Assembly (NCBI GenBank): GCA_029059925.1
Contig: JAIDVA010000021.1
Location: 1-6,985, forward strand
DNA length: 6,985 bases
DNA from: Eubacterium sp.
GTDB lineage: Bacteria; Bacillota; Clostridia; Oscillospirales; Acutalibacteraceae
Direction of reading: 5' to 3'
Each line of letters starts with the position of its first letter. Positions within the stretch are counted from its first letter, which is position 1. The position numbers and the translations under genes are program-made. Below, piece after piece: positions 1 through 6,084 of the stretch. Under the pieces are notes generated by a model, which saw only the letters and a program-made list of their open reading frames with translations, searched no databases and was not told the DNA's origin.

Positions 1-74
1 AGTTCATTGCTTAAACTAAATATTCTACCATAGCAGTCTGTTTTTGTGTTGTCTGCACAATCTGGGGCAGTTCA
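1..74 (-). mobile_element. Putative terminal segment of an IS3-family (IS150-group-like) insertion sequence
   Basis: Read on the minus strand, the segment begins TGAACTGCCCCAG at position 74. On the plus strand it ends TTGTCTGCACAATCTGGGGCAGTTCA-like, closely resembling the terminal repeats I recall for IS150-group elements (ends in ...TGGGGGCAGTTCA, with TTGTCT a short way inside). Just inside the end, the minus strand has an extended -10-like TGGTAGAATA (TAGAAT = complement of 22-27). That would fit a left end with transposase transcription running out of the window. No transposase coding sequence is visible, and the other end and any target duplication cannot be seen. This is a pattern match from memory; the alternative is ordinary intergenic DNA. 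Confidence 0.4.
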
Positions 75-126
75 AAACATCTGTTCCTGTTTTATAATAA
101 TCAAGCTGATTTCTGTTTTTTTAATC

Positions 127-1152
127 CTATTTATTAGCTATTGCTTCCTGTTTCGCAGAATCAATAGCATCAAAAAGAGATTTTTCATTATCAGACGGAA
201 CGTCACAGGAATAATGCCAAACCATCATTCCGCCTATTCCGTTTTCAATCGCCATCTCAGTTTTTTCTTTTATAACATCATATGTATTAAATGAGAATAC
301 AAGCCCTGTTGCTGAATCATTATAAAGGCCATTTTCATCCAAATCATCGCAGTATGACTTATAATCATACCAATAAGCATCCCCTGTTGTAGGTCTGGCA
401 TAAAACGGAACACCCAAATCAAGTTTTGCTTTGTCATAGCCCTTTTTCTCAAATTGCTTAATATCATCCTGAGCAATGTCGATTGTTGCATGATTTCCCT
501 CTTTGTCCCAGAGATCATAGCTCATAATCTCAAAGAAATCAGTTGCATCCATAGCTTCTTTTGACTGCTTAAGATTCCAGCCTACCATAGACATACCGAT
601 TTTATAATCATCGCCAAGCACAGAATCAAGACTGATAATAAATTTATCAAATGACTTCCAATCTTTTTTTCTTAAAGGGAATTCATAATCAAATACAATA
701 CCGTCAAAATCGTATTTATCAAGTACATTTTTTATTTCTGCTTCAAGCACTCCGCTTTCAAAAGCAGCTGTATTTCGATCTGCCATATCATACATCTGTT
801 CATTCCAATCATCTGACTGCGATTGTGATGACGGTCCAAGAATATTTAAATAAAATCTTTGATTTGTAATAAGATTTCTTAAAAATTCCACATCTGATTC
901 GAAGCTATCTGAAAGATTCACCTTTCCTTGCTCATCATATGTTGCATTTCCGAAAAGAATAATATCAGTTACCCTGTCAAGATTTGAGGCATCAAATGTC
1001 TCATCAAGTCTGTCTGAAACAATGTATGCTGTAACTCTGAAATTTTGTGGTTCAACAGAAGTTGAATCCGTTTTATGTGAACAACCAAATAATCCTGTTA
1101 TAATTAAACATAAACATAATACCAATGACAATATTTTTACTGAAGTCTTCAT
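127..1152 (-). CDS. GH18-family glycoside hydrolase, secreted lipoprotein
   Basis: A 341-residue protein with a lipoprotein signal: MKTSVK, a hydrophobic stretch (about 7-23) and lipobox LFGC with Cys24, so the mature protein should be lipid-anchored outside the membrane. The rest is one glycoside hydrolase family 18 TIM barrel. The beta-4 signature is FDGIVFDYE (149-157), with catalytic acid Glu157 and its partner Asp155. The usual first Asp of DxDxE is Val153. Further family marks are MSYD (210-213, Tyr212 normally contacts the substrate N-acetyl group), LGVPFYAR (246-253) and GGMMVWHYSCD (307-317). No LysM, SLH or carbohydrate-binding module is present. Family members cleave beta-1,4 GlcNAc linkages in chitin, peptidoglycan or N-glycans; the substrate here is unknown. 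The start is supported by AGGGGAG six bases upstream of ATG. It lies downstream of thrS on the same strand but has its own promoter behind a strong terminator, so it is probably monocistronic. No clear terminator is seen after its stop. Confidence 0.88.
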   Translation of the reverse strand: MKTSVKILSLVLCLCLIITGLFGCSHKTDSTSVEPQNFRVTAYIVSDRLDETFDASNLDRVTDIILFGNATYDEQGKVNLSDSFESDVEFLRNLITNQRFYLNILGPSSQSQSDDWNEQMYDMADRNTAAFESGVLEAEIKNVLDKYDFDGIVFDYEFPLRKKDWKSFDKFIISLDSVLGDDYKIGMSMVGWNLKQSKEAMDATDFFEIMSYDLWDKEGNHATIDIAQDDIKQFEKKGYDKAKLDLGVPFYARPTTGDAYWYDYKSYCDDLDENGLYNDSATGLVFSFNTYDVIKEKTEMAIENGIGGMMVWHYSCDVPSDNEKSLFDAIDSAKQEAIANK

Positions 1153-1195
1153 AATCTTCTCCCCTTGTTTGTCTTCAGAATGTATTTATACATAT

Positions 1196-1224
1196 ATTTT
1201 AACATTAAAAATAAAGAAGTTCAA
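1196..1224 (-). promoter_or_regulatory. Predicted sigma-A promoter of the GH18 lipoprotein gene
   Basis: On the minus strand, TTGAAC (complement of 1219-1224) is followed after 17 bases by TAAAAT (complement of 1196-1201). The -35 matches consensus at 4 of 6 positions and the -10 at 5 of 6. It lies between the thrS terminator and the lipoprotein start, giving a leader of about 35-40 bases. The region is AT-rich, so chance matches are possible. Confidence 0.55.
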
Positions 1225-1270
1225 TACAAAAACAGAATATTCAAACAGCATAATAAAAACAACCAAAATT

Positions 1271-1326
1271 TTTCATAACAAAAAACGAGCTGTTTGGAGT
1301 TAAACAGCTCGTTTTTTGTTATGAAA
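1271..1326 (-). terminator. Intrinsic terminator of thrS, perfect 25-bp inverted repeat
   Basis: The arms 1271-1295 and 1302-1326 are exact reverse complements around a 6-base loop (1296-1301). The core is CGAGCTGTTT / AAACAGCTCG, flanked by six A's on one side and six T's on the other, so it can terminate transcription in both directions. It starts 7 bases after the thrS stop codon and separates thrS from the lipoprotein promoter. The outer part of the repeat (TTTCATAAC / GTTATGAAA) extends beyond the minimum a terminator needs. Confidence 0.93.
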
Positions 1327-1332
1327 GTTATT

Positions 1333-3273
1333 TTAGAGTGCTTTAGTCTCAATCTCCTCAAGAATTCTTGCGAGGAACTCATCCATTGTTGCTGCGCCCT
1401 CATCACCATTCTTGCGTGAACGGATTGAAATTGTATTGTTTTCGATATCCTTATCACCGGCAAGAATCATATATGGAACCTTTTCAAGCTGAGCAGAACG
1501 AATCTTGAAGCCGATTTTTTCCGATCTGTCATCAATCTCACAGCGGATACCCTTCGACTCAAGTACCTTTTTAACATCATAGAGATAATCAAGATGTCTG
1601 TCAGCAATCGGGAGAAGCTTAACCTGAACAGGAGCAAGCCATGTAGGGAATGCACCGGCATATTTCTCAATCAAATAAGCCAGAGTACGCTCATAACAGC
1701 CTATAGAGGTTCTATGAATAATATAAGGATTTTTCTTTATACCATCCTTATCAACATATTCCATACCAAATTGCTCTGCAAGCATCTGGTCAATCTGAAT
1801 TGTGATAAGTGTATCCTCTTTGCCGAATACATTTTTAATCTGAATATCAAGCTTAGGACCATAGAAAGCAGCCTCGCCGATTCCGATTTTGTAATCAACA
1901 TTAAGGTCGTCAAGAATATTCTTCATCTTGCTCTGAGCCTCATCCCACTGCTCTTCAGTACCAATATACTTTTCACGGTTATCAGGATCCCACTGTGAAA
2001 ATCTGAAACTTGCATCCTCATAAAGACCAAGGGTTTTAAGCATATATTCACAAAGCTCAAAACAGCCTCTGAACTCGTCCTCAAGCTGGTCAGGTGTACA
2101 CATTAAATGCCCCTCGGAAATTGTAAACTGACGAACACGAATAAGACCGTGCATCTCGCCGCTTGCTTCATTTCTGAAAAGAGTTGAGGTCTCATCATAT
2201 CTGAGCGGTAAATCCCTGTAAGAACGAGGCTTATTCAAATATGCCTGATACTGGAATGGGCATGTCATAGGACGAAGTGCAAATACTTCCTTATCCTTTT
2301 CCTCATCCCCAAGAACAAACATACCATCCTTATAGTGATCCCAATGTCCCGAAATCTTATATAAATCAGATTTTGCCATAAGAGGTGTTTTGGTTAACTG
2401 CCAGCCTCTCTTCGCCTCTTCATCCTCAACAAACCTCTGTAAAATCTGAATGATTTTGGTGCCCTTCGGCAAGAGAATAGGCAGACCCTGACCAACATAG
2501 TCAACTGTTGTGAAAAGCTCCAGCTCTCTGCCAAGCTTATTATGGTCACGCTTTTTTGCCTCTTCAAGCATCTGAAGATGCTCTTCAAGCATGGATGCCT
2601 TAGGAAATGCAGTACCGTAAACACGGCAGAGCATCTTATTTTTAGCATCGCCGCGCCAGTATGCGCCTGTGCAGTTTGTAAGCTTGAATGCCTTAACTAC
2701 TTTCATATCCATAAGGTGAGGACCTGCACAAAGCTCGGTAAACTCACCCTGCTTGTAAAAACTGATTGGCTCACCCTTTTCTGCATGCTCATTGATAAGC
2801 TCAATCTTATAAGGCTCATCCTTTTCTTCCATCATTTTGATTGCATCTGCAGGAGCAAGCTCGAACTTTTCAATCTCAAGTCCTTCTTTTACAATATTTT
2901 TCATTTCCTTCTCAATCTTCTCTAAATCCTCAGGAGAAAACGGAGTTTCAGTGTCAAAATCATAATAGAAGCCGCTGTCAATAGCAGGACCGATTGTGAG
3001 CTTTACATCGGGATAAAGTCTCTTAACAGCCTGAGCCATAATATGTGATGCAGTATGATTAAAGGTCTTTTTACCATCCTCGTCATCAAAGGTGAGCACC
3101 TCAAAGGTACAGTCAGCATCAACAACTGTTCTGAGGTCCTTAACCTCACCATTGATTTTGCAGGAGCATGCGTTCCTGTAAAGTCCCATTGAAATTTCTT
3201 TTGTGATGTCGGCCGCAGACATTGGTACTTCATACGCATTCACTGTGCCGTCTTTTAAAGTAATTTTAATCAT
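1333..3273 (-). CDS. thrS: Threonyl-tRNA synthetase
   Basis: 646 residues, the normal bacterial length (E. coli 642). This cytoplasmic class II enzyme charges tRNA-Thr with threonine. Domains in order: N-terminal TGS (about 1-62); editing domain with HTASH (His73, His77) and CAGPH (Cys182, His186), the residues that clear Ser-tRNA-Thr; catalytic core (about 245-540); and anticodon-binding domain (from about 545, PTWLAPVQVKLLPI). The zinc ligands are present as Cys338, His389 and His520, motif 2 arginine is Arg367 (FRNE) and motif 3 arginine Arg529 (GCYERT). The amino-acid pocket departs from the common form: MTCPFQ in place of MNCPGH/MNCPHH, and FTISEGH in place of FTQDDAH. The start is fixed by GGAGGT six bases upstream of ATG. 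It is a single gene with its own promoter and T-box leader, closed by a strong terminator. It is divergent from rny. Confidence 0.98.
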   Translation of the reverse strand: MIKITLKDGTVNAYEVPMSAADITKEISMGLYRNACSCKINGEVKDLRTVVDADCTFEVLTFDDEDGKKTFNHTASHIMAQAVKRLYPDVKLTIGPAIDSGFYYDFDTETPFSPEDLEKIEKEMKNIVKEGLEIEKFELAPADAIKMMEEKDEPYKIELINEHAEKGEPISFYKQGEFTELCAGPHLMDMKVVKAFKLTNCTGAYWRGDAKNKMLCRVYGTAFPKASMLEEHLQMLEEAKKRDHNKLGRELELFTTVDYVGQGLPILLPKGTKIIQILQRFVEDEEAKRGWQLTKTPLMAKSDLYKISGHWDHYKDGMFVLGDEEKDKEVFALRPMTCPFQYQAYLNKPRSYRDLPLRYDETSTLFRNEASGEMHGLIRVRQFTISEGHLMCTPDQLEDEFRGCFELCEYMLKTLGLYEDASFRFSQWDPDNREKYIGTEEQWDEAQSKMKNILDDLNVDYKIGIGEAAFYGPKLDIQIKNVFGKEDTLITIQIDQMLAEQFGMEYVDKDGIKKNPYIIHRTSIGCYERTLAYLIEKYAGAFPTWLAPVQVKLLPIADRHLDYLYDVKKVLESKGIRCEIDDRSEKIGFKIRSAQLEKVPYMILAGDKDIENNTISIRSRKNGDEGAATMDEFLARILEEIETKAL

Positions 3274-3279
3274 TTTACT

Positions 3280-3285
3280 ACCTCC
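3280..3285 (-). promoter_or_regulatory. Ribosome binding site of thrS
   Basis: The minus strand reads GGAGGT six bases before ATG at 3273. It lies downstream of the T-box terminator, so translation depends on transcriptional readthrough. A short hairpin (CTAAT / ATTAG, 3323-3336) lies between the terminator and this site and has no evident role. Confidence 0.85.
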
Positions 3286-3337
3286 GTAAAATATTTTTGT
3301 TTATACATTGAATATATCTTAGCTAATGATAATTAGA

Positions 3338-3372
3338 TAAAAAATAAAAGCACCCTGGAAAAATCAGGGTGC
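3338..3372 (-). terminator. Regulated terminator of the thrS T-box leader
   Basis: On the minus strand, GCACCCTG (complement of 3365-3372) pairs with CAGGGTGC (complement of 3350-3357) across a 7-base loop, followed by TTTTATTTTTT. The 5' arm is the same segment that closes the antiterminator (CAGG/CCTG, GTGT/GCAC), so the two structures exclude each other. When uncharged tRNA-Thr binds the TGGAACC bulge, this hairpin should not form. Confidence 0.93.
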
Positions 3373-3572
3373 AATAAAATCACACGGTTCCACCTGAATT
3401 ATACTGCTAAAGCAGGCAGTATCACTCAAAGCCCTTAACGCAGGCATACGTCCTGTCATTTCCTACAGGCACTCAAAGGCGGTAATTTATCTCCTTGCTG
3501 TGTGCTTTCACCACCCGCACACTCTCTTCAAGCTGCAGAAATAAATCGTGTCCCTATCAGCGATTTAATATT
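3338..3572 (-). ncRNA. T-box riboswitch leader of thrS (threonine)
   Basis: This transcribed leader senses uncharged tRNA-Thr and controls thrS by antitermination. Read on the minus strand, Stem I has a base helix AGG/CCT plus CAC/GTG (3548-3555 with 3467-3472) with an unpaired GA. An ATTTAT/ATAAAT helix follows (3541-3546 with 3485-3490), then the conserved AGAGAG and a distal hairpin GTGTGC/GCACAC (3517-3522 with 3500-3505) with loop GGGTGGTGAAA. The 3' side of the specifier loop begins with ACC (3481-3483), a threonine codon, matching the gene. A Stem III candidate is ACTGC/GCAGT (3403-3420). The antiterminator is CAGG, bulge TGGAACC (3386-3392), GTGT, pairing with GCAC and CCTG at 3365-3372. 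UGGA in the bulge predicts a tRNA ending in UCCA. The competing terminator uses the same 3365-3372 segment. Element positions are read by eye, so Stem I details may shift. Confidence 0.95.
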
Positions 3573-3578
3573 TACATC

Positions 3579-3607
3579 ATTTTATCACCTGCAAAATAAA
3601 TTGTCAA
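3579..3607 (-). promoter_or_regulatory. Sigma-A promoter of thrS
   Basis: A perfect -35 TTGACA (complement of 3602-3607), 17 bases, then TAAAAT (complement of 3579-3584, 5 of 6). Transcription should begin near 3572, immediately upstream of the T-box Stem I, which fits the leader. A weak inverted repeat CCGTA/TACGG (3619-3642) lies upstream of the -35 box with no clear role. Confidence 0.85.
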
Positions 3608-3715
3608 CAATATTTTATCCGTAAAAACTGATTTTTATACGGAAAAATAAGTAAATATTGGTAAAATAATTACACCATTCCAACAACTAACTGTTGATGT
3701 AAAACAATGAAATGC

Positions 3716-3744
3716 TTGACAGATACAAGATATAGGTGTATATT
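3716..3744 (+). promoter_or_regulatory. Sigma-A promoter of rny
   Basis: A perfect -35 TTGACA (3716-3721), 17-base spacer, then TATATT (3739-3744, 5 of 6). The predicted start near 3751 leaves a leader of about 120 bases. It is divergent from the thrS promoter, with about 108 bases between the two -35 boxes. An imperfect palindrome, CAACAACTAACTGTTG (3681-3696), lies 19 bases upstream of the -35 box and could be an operator, but nothing else supports that. Confidence 0.8.
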
Positions 3745-3750
3745 ATTATA

Positions 3751-3870
3751 GAGGTTTTACATATAGTTATGCTTTTTATGACAAACCTTGATAATAATTT
3801 GCATTTAAACTGTACCTTTTCTGAATGGTAAATTTCGAGAATTTTAAACAGAAGGAGGTGCTGTTGACGT
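3751..3870 (+). promoter_or_regulatory. Long 5' leader of rny with possible 5'-terminal stem-loop
   Basis: About 120 untranslated bases are predicted between the promoter and the rny start. At the expected 5' end, GAGGTTT (3751-3757) can pair with AAACCTT (3783-3789), giving 6 Watson-Crick pairs plus one G-U around an AT-rich loop. A stem at the extreme 5' end could affect mRNA stability. The sequence does not match a known riboswitch that I recognise, and the pairing is modest. Confidence 0.35.
3852..3860 (+). promoter_or_regulatory. Ribosome binding site of rny
   Basis: AAGGAGGTG is a near-complete anti-16S match placed 10 bases before ATG at 3871, slightly long for the spacing. It fixes the start, since an in-frame stop at 3865 excludes anything upstream. 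Confidence 0.85.
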
Positions 3871-5427
3871 ATGAGTAGTATAATCATTCCGATTATTGTC
3901 GGCGTAGTATGCGCTGTTATTTTTGGTATAGTAGGTTTTGTTCTCGGCGGTGAGCATCGCAGAAGAACAAGCGAAAAGGAAATAGGCTCCGCTACACAGG
4001 AGGCTACGAAAATAATTAACAATGCTTTGTCAGAGGCTGAGGCTACAAAAAAAGCCCGTCTTGTTGAAGCAAAGGATGAAATTCACAAGCTTCGCTCAGA
4101 TGCGGATAAAGAAATCCGCGAAAGAAGAAGTGAGGTTCAAAGACAGGAAACACGTTTGAATCAAAGAGAAGAATATCTTGACAAACGTGCTGATTCACTT
4201 GAACAAAAAACTGAAACTTTAATCGAAAAGCAAAAGCAGCTTGATGATAAGCTACTCGAAATTGACGGCATTAAGAAAAGCCAGTTTGATATGCTGGAGC
4301 GCATATCAGGACTTACACAGGAGCAGGCTAAGGAACAGCTCCTTGCAAATCTTGGAGAAGAGCTTGACACTGAAAAGAGCAGGCGTATTCTTGAGCATGA
4401 GCAGATGATTCGTGACCAGAGCGATATTCTGGCAAGAGAAATTATCGGCACTGCAATCCAGCGTTGTGCAGCAGACCACACAGCAGAAACCACAGTCTCT
4501 GTTGTGGCACTACCTAACGATGAAATGAAGGGTAGAATTATCGGTCGAGAGGGCAGAAATATCCGCTCTATCGAAACAATCACCGGTGTTGAATTAATTA
4601 TTGATGACACCCCTGAGGCTATCACAATCAGCTCATTTGACCCTGTCAGAAGAGAGATTGCAAGACTCACACTTGAAAGACTGATTCAGGACGGCCGTAT
4701 CCATCCAACCAAAATCGAAGAATGCTTTGAAAAGAGCACCCGCGAGGTTAATGCTACGATTAAGCAGGAAGGTGAAAAGGCTGTACTTTCCGCTAACTGC
4801 GGTCAGATTCATCCTGAACTTGTTAAGCTTCTCGGCAAGCTTAAATACCGTACATCCTACGGTCAGAGTGTCCTAAAGCATAGCTTGGAAGTATCATACA
4901 TAGCAGGTCTTATGGCCGCTGAGCTTGGTGCTGATGAAAGACTTGCAAGACGTGCAGGACTTTTACATGATATCGGTAAGGCGCTTGACCATGAGATGGA
5001 AGGCTCTCATATTGCACTTGGTGTTGAATATGCAAGAAAGTACAAGGAAAATGAGGGTGTAGTACACGCTATTGCTGCTCACCATGGTGAAATAGAGTGC
5101 AAAACTGTTGTGGCATGTCTTGTTCAGGCAGCCGATGCAGTATCAGCTGCGAGACCGGGTGCAAGAAGAGAAAACATTGAAAACTACATTAAACGTCTGC
5201 AGCAGCTTGAGGAAATTTCAACAAGCTTTGATGGTGTTGAAAGAGCATATGCAATTCAGGCAGGCCGTGAGGTAAGAGTTATGGTTAAGCCAAACATTAT
5301 CGACGACAGCAAAATGCCTTATATTGCACGAGAAATCGCTAAAAAGATTGAGAGCGAGATGGAATATCCCGGTCAAATTAAGGTTAACATCATCCGCGAA
5401 TCAAGAGCAAGTGATATTGCAAAGTAA
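3871..5427 (+). CDS. rny: Ribonuclease Y (membrane-anchored endoribonuclease)
   Basis: 518 residues, essentially the length of Bacillus subtilis RNase Y (520). The enzyme makes initiating endonucleolytic cuts in mRNA and is the main decay initiator in Firmicutes lacking RNase E. Order: N-terminal membrane helix (about 4-26) placing the rest in the cytoplasm; a long charged coiled coil rich in Glu, Lys, Arg and Gln (about 30-195); a KH RNA-binding domain with GRIIGREGRN (221-230), GREG being the GXXG loop; and an HD phosphohydrolase domain with His337, HD pair His366-Asp367 (GLLHDIGKALDHE), His404-His405 and distal Asp422. All expected metal-binding residues are present. The start is the only reasonable one: AAGGAGGTG lies 10 bases upstream and an in-frame TGA is at 3865. 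It has its own promoter and terminator. It is followed by a Dabb protein, not ymdB as in Bacillus. Confidence 0.98.
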   Translation: MSSIIIPIIVGVVCAVIFGIVGFVLGGEHRRRTSEKEIGSATQEATKIINNALSEAEATKKARLVEAKDEIHKLRSDADKEIRERRSEVQRQETRLNQREEYLDKRADSLEQKTETLIEKQKQLDDKLLEIDGIKKSQFDMLERISGLTQEQAKEQLLANLGEELDTEKSRRILEHEQMIRDQSDILAREIIGTAIQRCAADHTAETTVSVVALPNDEMKGRIIGREGRNIRSIETITGVELIIDDTPEAITISSFDPVRREIARLTLERLIQDGRIHPTKIEECFEKSTREVNATIKQEGEKAVLSANCGQIHPELVKLLGKLKYRTSYGQSVLKHSLEVSYIAGLMAAELGADERLARRAGLLHDIGKALDHEMEGSHIALGVEYARKYKENEGVVHAIAAHHGEIECKTVVACLVQAADAVSAARPGARRENIENYIKRLQQLEEISTSFDGVERAYAIQAGREVRVMVKPNIIDDSKMPYIAREIAKKIESEMEYPGQIKVNIIRESRASDIAK

Positions 5428-5446
5428 CAATTTAAAACAAAAACTT

Positions 5447-5474
5447 AAAATGCCGACAATTGTCGGCATTTTTT
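5447..5474 (+). terminator. Intrinsic terminator after rny, bidirectional palindrome
   Basis: The arms 5447-5460 and 5461-5474 are perfectly complementary. The structure is a GC-rich stem (TGCCGACA / TGTCGGCA), a tight AATT loop, A's before and six T's after. It begins 20 bases after the rny stop. The following Dabb gene starts only 38 bases after it with no clear promoter in between, so some readthrough is likely. Confidence 0.92.
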
Positions 5475-5511
5475 GTAATGTTAAATAATTAAAATAATCG
5501 GAGATGATATT

Positions 5512-5802
5512 ATGATTAAGCACGTTGTATGCTTCAAATTAAAGGACAACAGCAAGGAAAGCTGTGAAAAAGCAGCAGAAATATTCAAATCAATGGAGGG
5601 CAATGTACCTCAGCTGAAAAGCATTCAGGTTGGAATTGATTTTCTGCATTCCCCCCGCTCTTATGACATAATTCTTGAAACCACATTTGAATCGAGAGAA
5701 GCACTTGACGATTATCAGAATGACCCATATCATTGTGATGTTGTGAAGAAATACATTCATAGTGTGCAGGAAAATTCAATTGCAATTGATTATGAAATAT
5801 AA
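5512..5802 (+). CDS. Dabb-family (stress-responsive alpha/beta-barrel) protein
   Basis: A 96-residue cytoplasmic protein with the Dabb (dimeric alpha/beta-barrel, ferredoxin-like) pattern. It opens with a first strand MIKHVVCFKLK carrying the near-invariant His4, followed by a helix rich in Lys and Glu (about 14-29). A second strand LKSIQVGIDF (35-44) precedes SYDIILETTFESREALDDYQ (50-69). The family segment DPYH (71-74, His74) and a final strand ENSIAIDYEI complete the domain. Length equals one complete domain, so it should work as a homodimer. Bacterial members have no settled function; some relatives in plants and fungi cyclise polyketides, which should not be assumed here. The start is supported by CGGAGATG 8 bases upstream. 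The gene follows the rny terminator without an evident promoter, so it may depend on readthrough from rny. Confidence 0.85.
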   Translation: MIKHVVCFKLKDNSKESCEKAAEIFKSMEGNVPQLKSIQVGIDFLHSPRSYDIILETTFESREALDDYQNDPYHCDVVKKYIHSVQENSIAIDYEI

Positions 5803-5809
5803 GCAGGTG

Positions 5810-5851
5810 TTAATCTTATATTTAAATTCATTTAATTGCTTATAAGATTAA
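5810..5851. repeat. 11-bp inverted repeat after the Dabb gene
   Basis: TTAATCTTATA (5810-5820) and TATAAGATTAA (5841-5851) are perfect reverse complements separated by 20 AT-rich bases. It lies between the stop codon and the real terminator. In RNA it would form a weak AU hairpin. It has no poly-T tail of its own, so it is not a second terminator. A role in protecting the transcript or binding a regulator is possible but unsupported. Confidence 0.6.
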
Positions 5852-5853
5852 TA

Positions 5854-5893
5854 AAAGGCTGTCCGCATCCTTGTGCGTGACAGCCTTTATTTT
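5854..5893 (+). terminator. Intrinsic terminator after the Dabb gene
   Basis: AAAGGCTGTC (5854-5863) pairs with GACAGCCTTT (5879-5888). The stem continues with CGCA/TGCG around a one-base bulge and a TCCTTG loop, and a run ATTTTTTAT follows. It closes the rny-Dabb unit and isolates it from the polysaccharide genes. The symmetrical A and T flanks mean it could also stop transcription from the other side. Confidence 0.92.
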
Positions 5894-6084
5894 TTATATG
5901 GTGCATCTGCTATCATAATCAAATGTTAATAGCTCCCGATAATAATCAGAAATATGAAATCTGAAACATAAAATACCATTGTCCATTACTTTTGACAATT
6001 TTGCACAAATATACTGCTTTCATTTTCCTTTGCAATTTGGCCGGTAATATGCTATTATTATAATATTAATAATAATATAGTAGT
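5894..6084. other. Non-coding AT-rich intergenic stretch
   Basis: No open frame with a credible ribosome binding site, RNA gene or strong structure is visible in this part of the 375-base gap. It contains a TTGACA (5992-5997) with no matching -10 at 16-18 bases. At the right end, ATATGCTATTATTATAATA and a run of AAT-like trinucleotides merge into the promoter region. Confidence 0.6.
6029..6058 (+). promoter_or_regulatory. Possible second upstream promoter of the polysaccharide operon
   Basis: TTTGCA (6029-6034), 18 bases, then TATTAT (6053-6058) preceded by TGC, forming an extended -10. It is weaker than the promoter at 6111 and sits in very AT-rich DNA where such matches arise by chance. 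If real, it would give a leader of about 110 bases. Confidence 0.3.

Noticed and set aside
99..122. Small hairpin AATCA/TGATT followed by seven T's on the plus strand
   Set aside because: Only five AT-rich pairs with a 3-base loop, and it is on the strand opposite to the GH18 gene it would need to terminate. Too weak to call a terminator.
46..294. Open frame on the plus strand overlapping the GH18 3' end
   Set aside because: No ribosome binding site, low-complexity hydrophobic content, and it crosses both the IS-like end and the antisense of a clear GH18 gene. It is a shadow.
3619..3642. Inverted repeat CCGTA/TACGG upstream of the thrS -35 box
   Set aside because: Five pairs plus A/T runs with a bulge, placed upstream of the promoter. 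Probably chance in AT-rich DNA.
4161..4670. Long antisense open frame inside rny
   Set aside because: Serine/arginine-rich composition typical of the complement of a coiled-coil gene, with no ribosome binding site. The sense frame is unmistakable RNase Y.
5992..5997. Perfect TTGACA suggesting another promoter in the 5.9-6.1 kb gap
   Set aside because: No acceptable -10 hexamer lies 16-18 bases downstream, so it was not called as a promoter.
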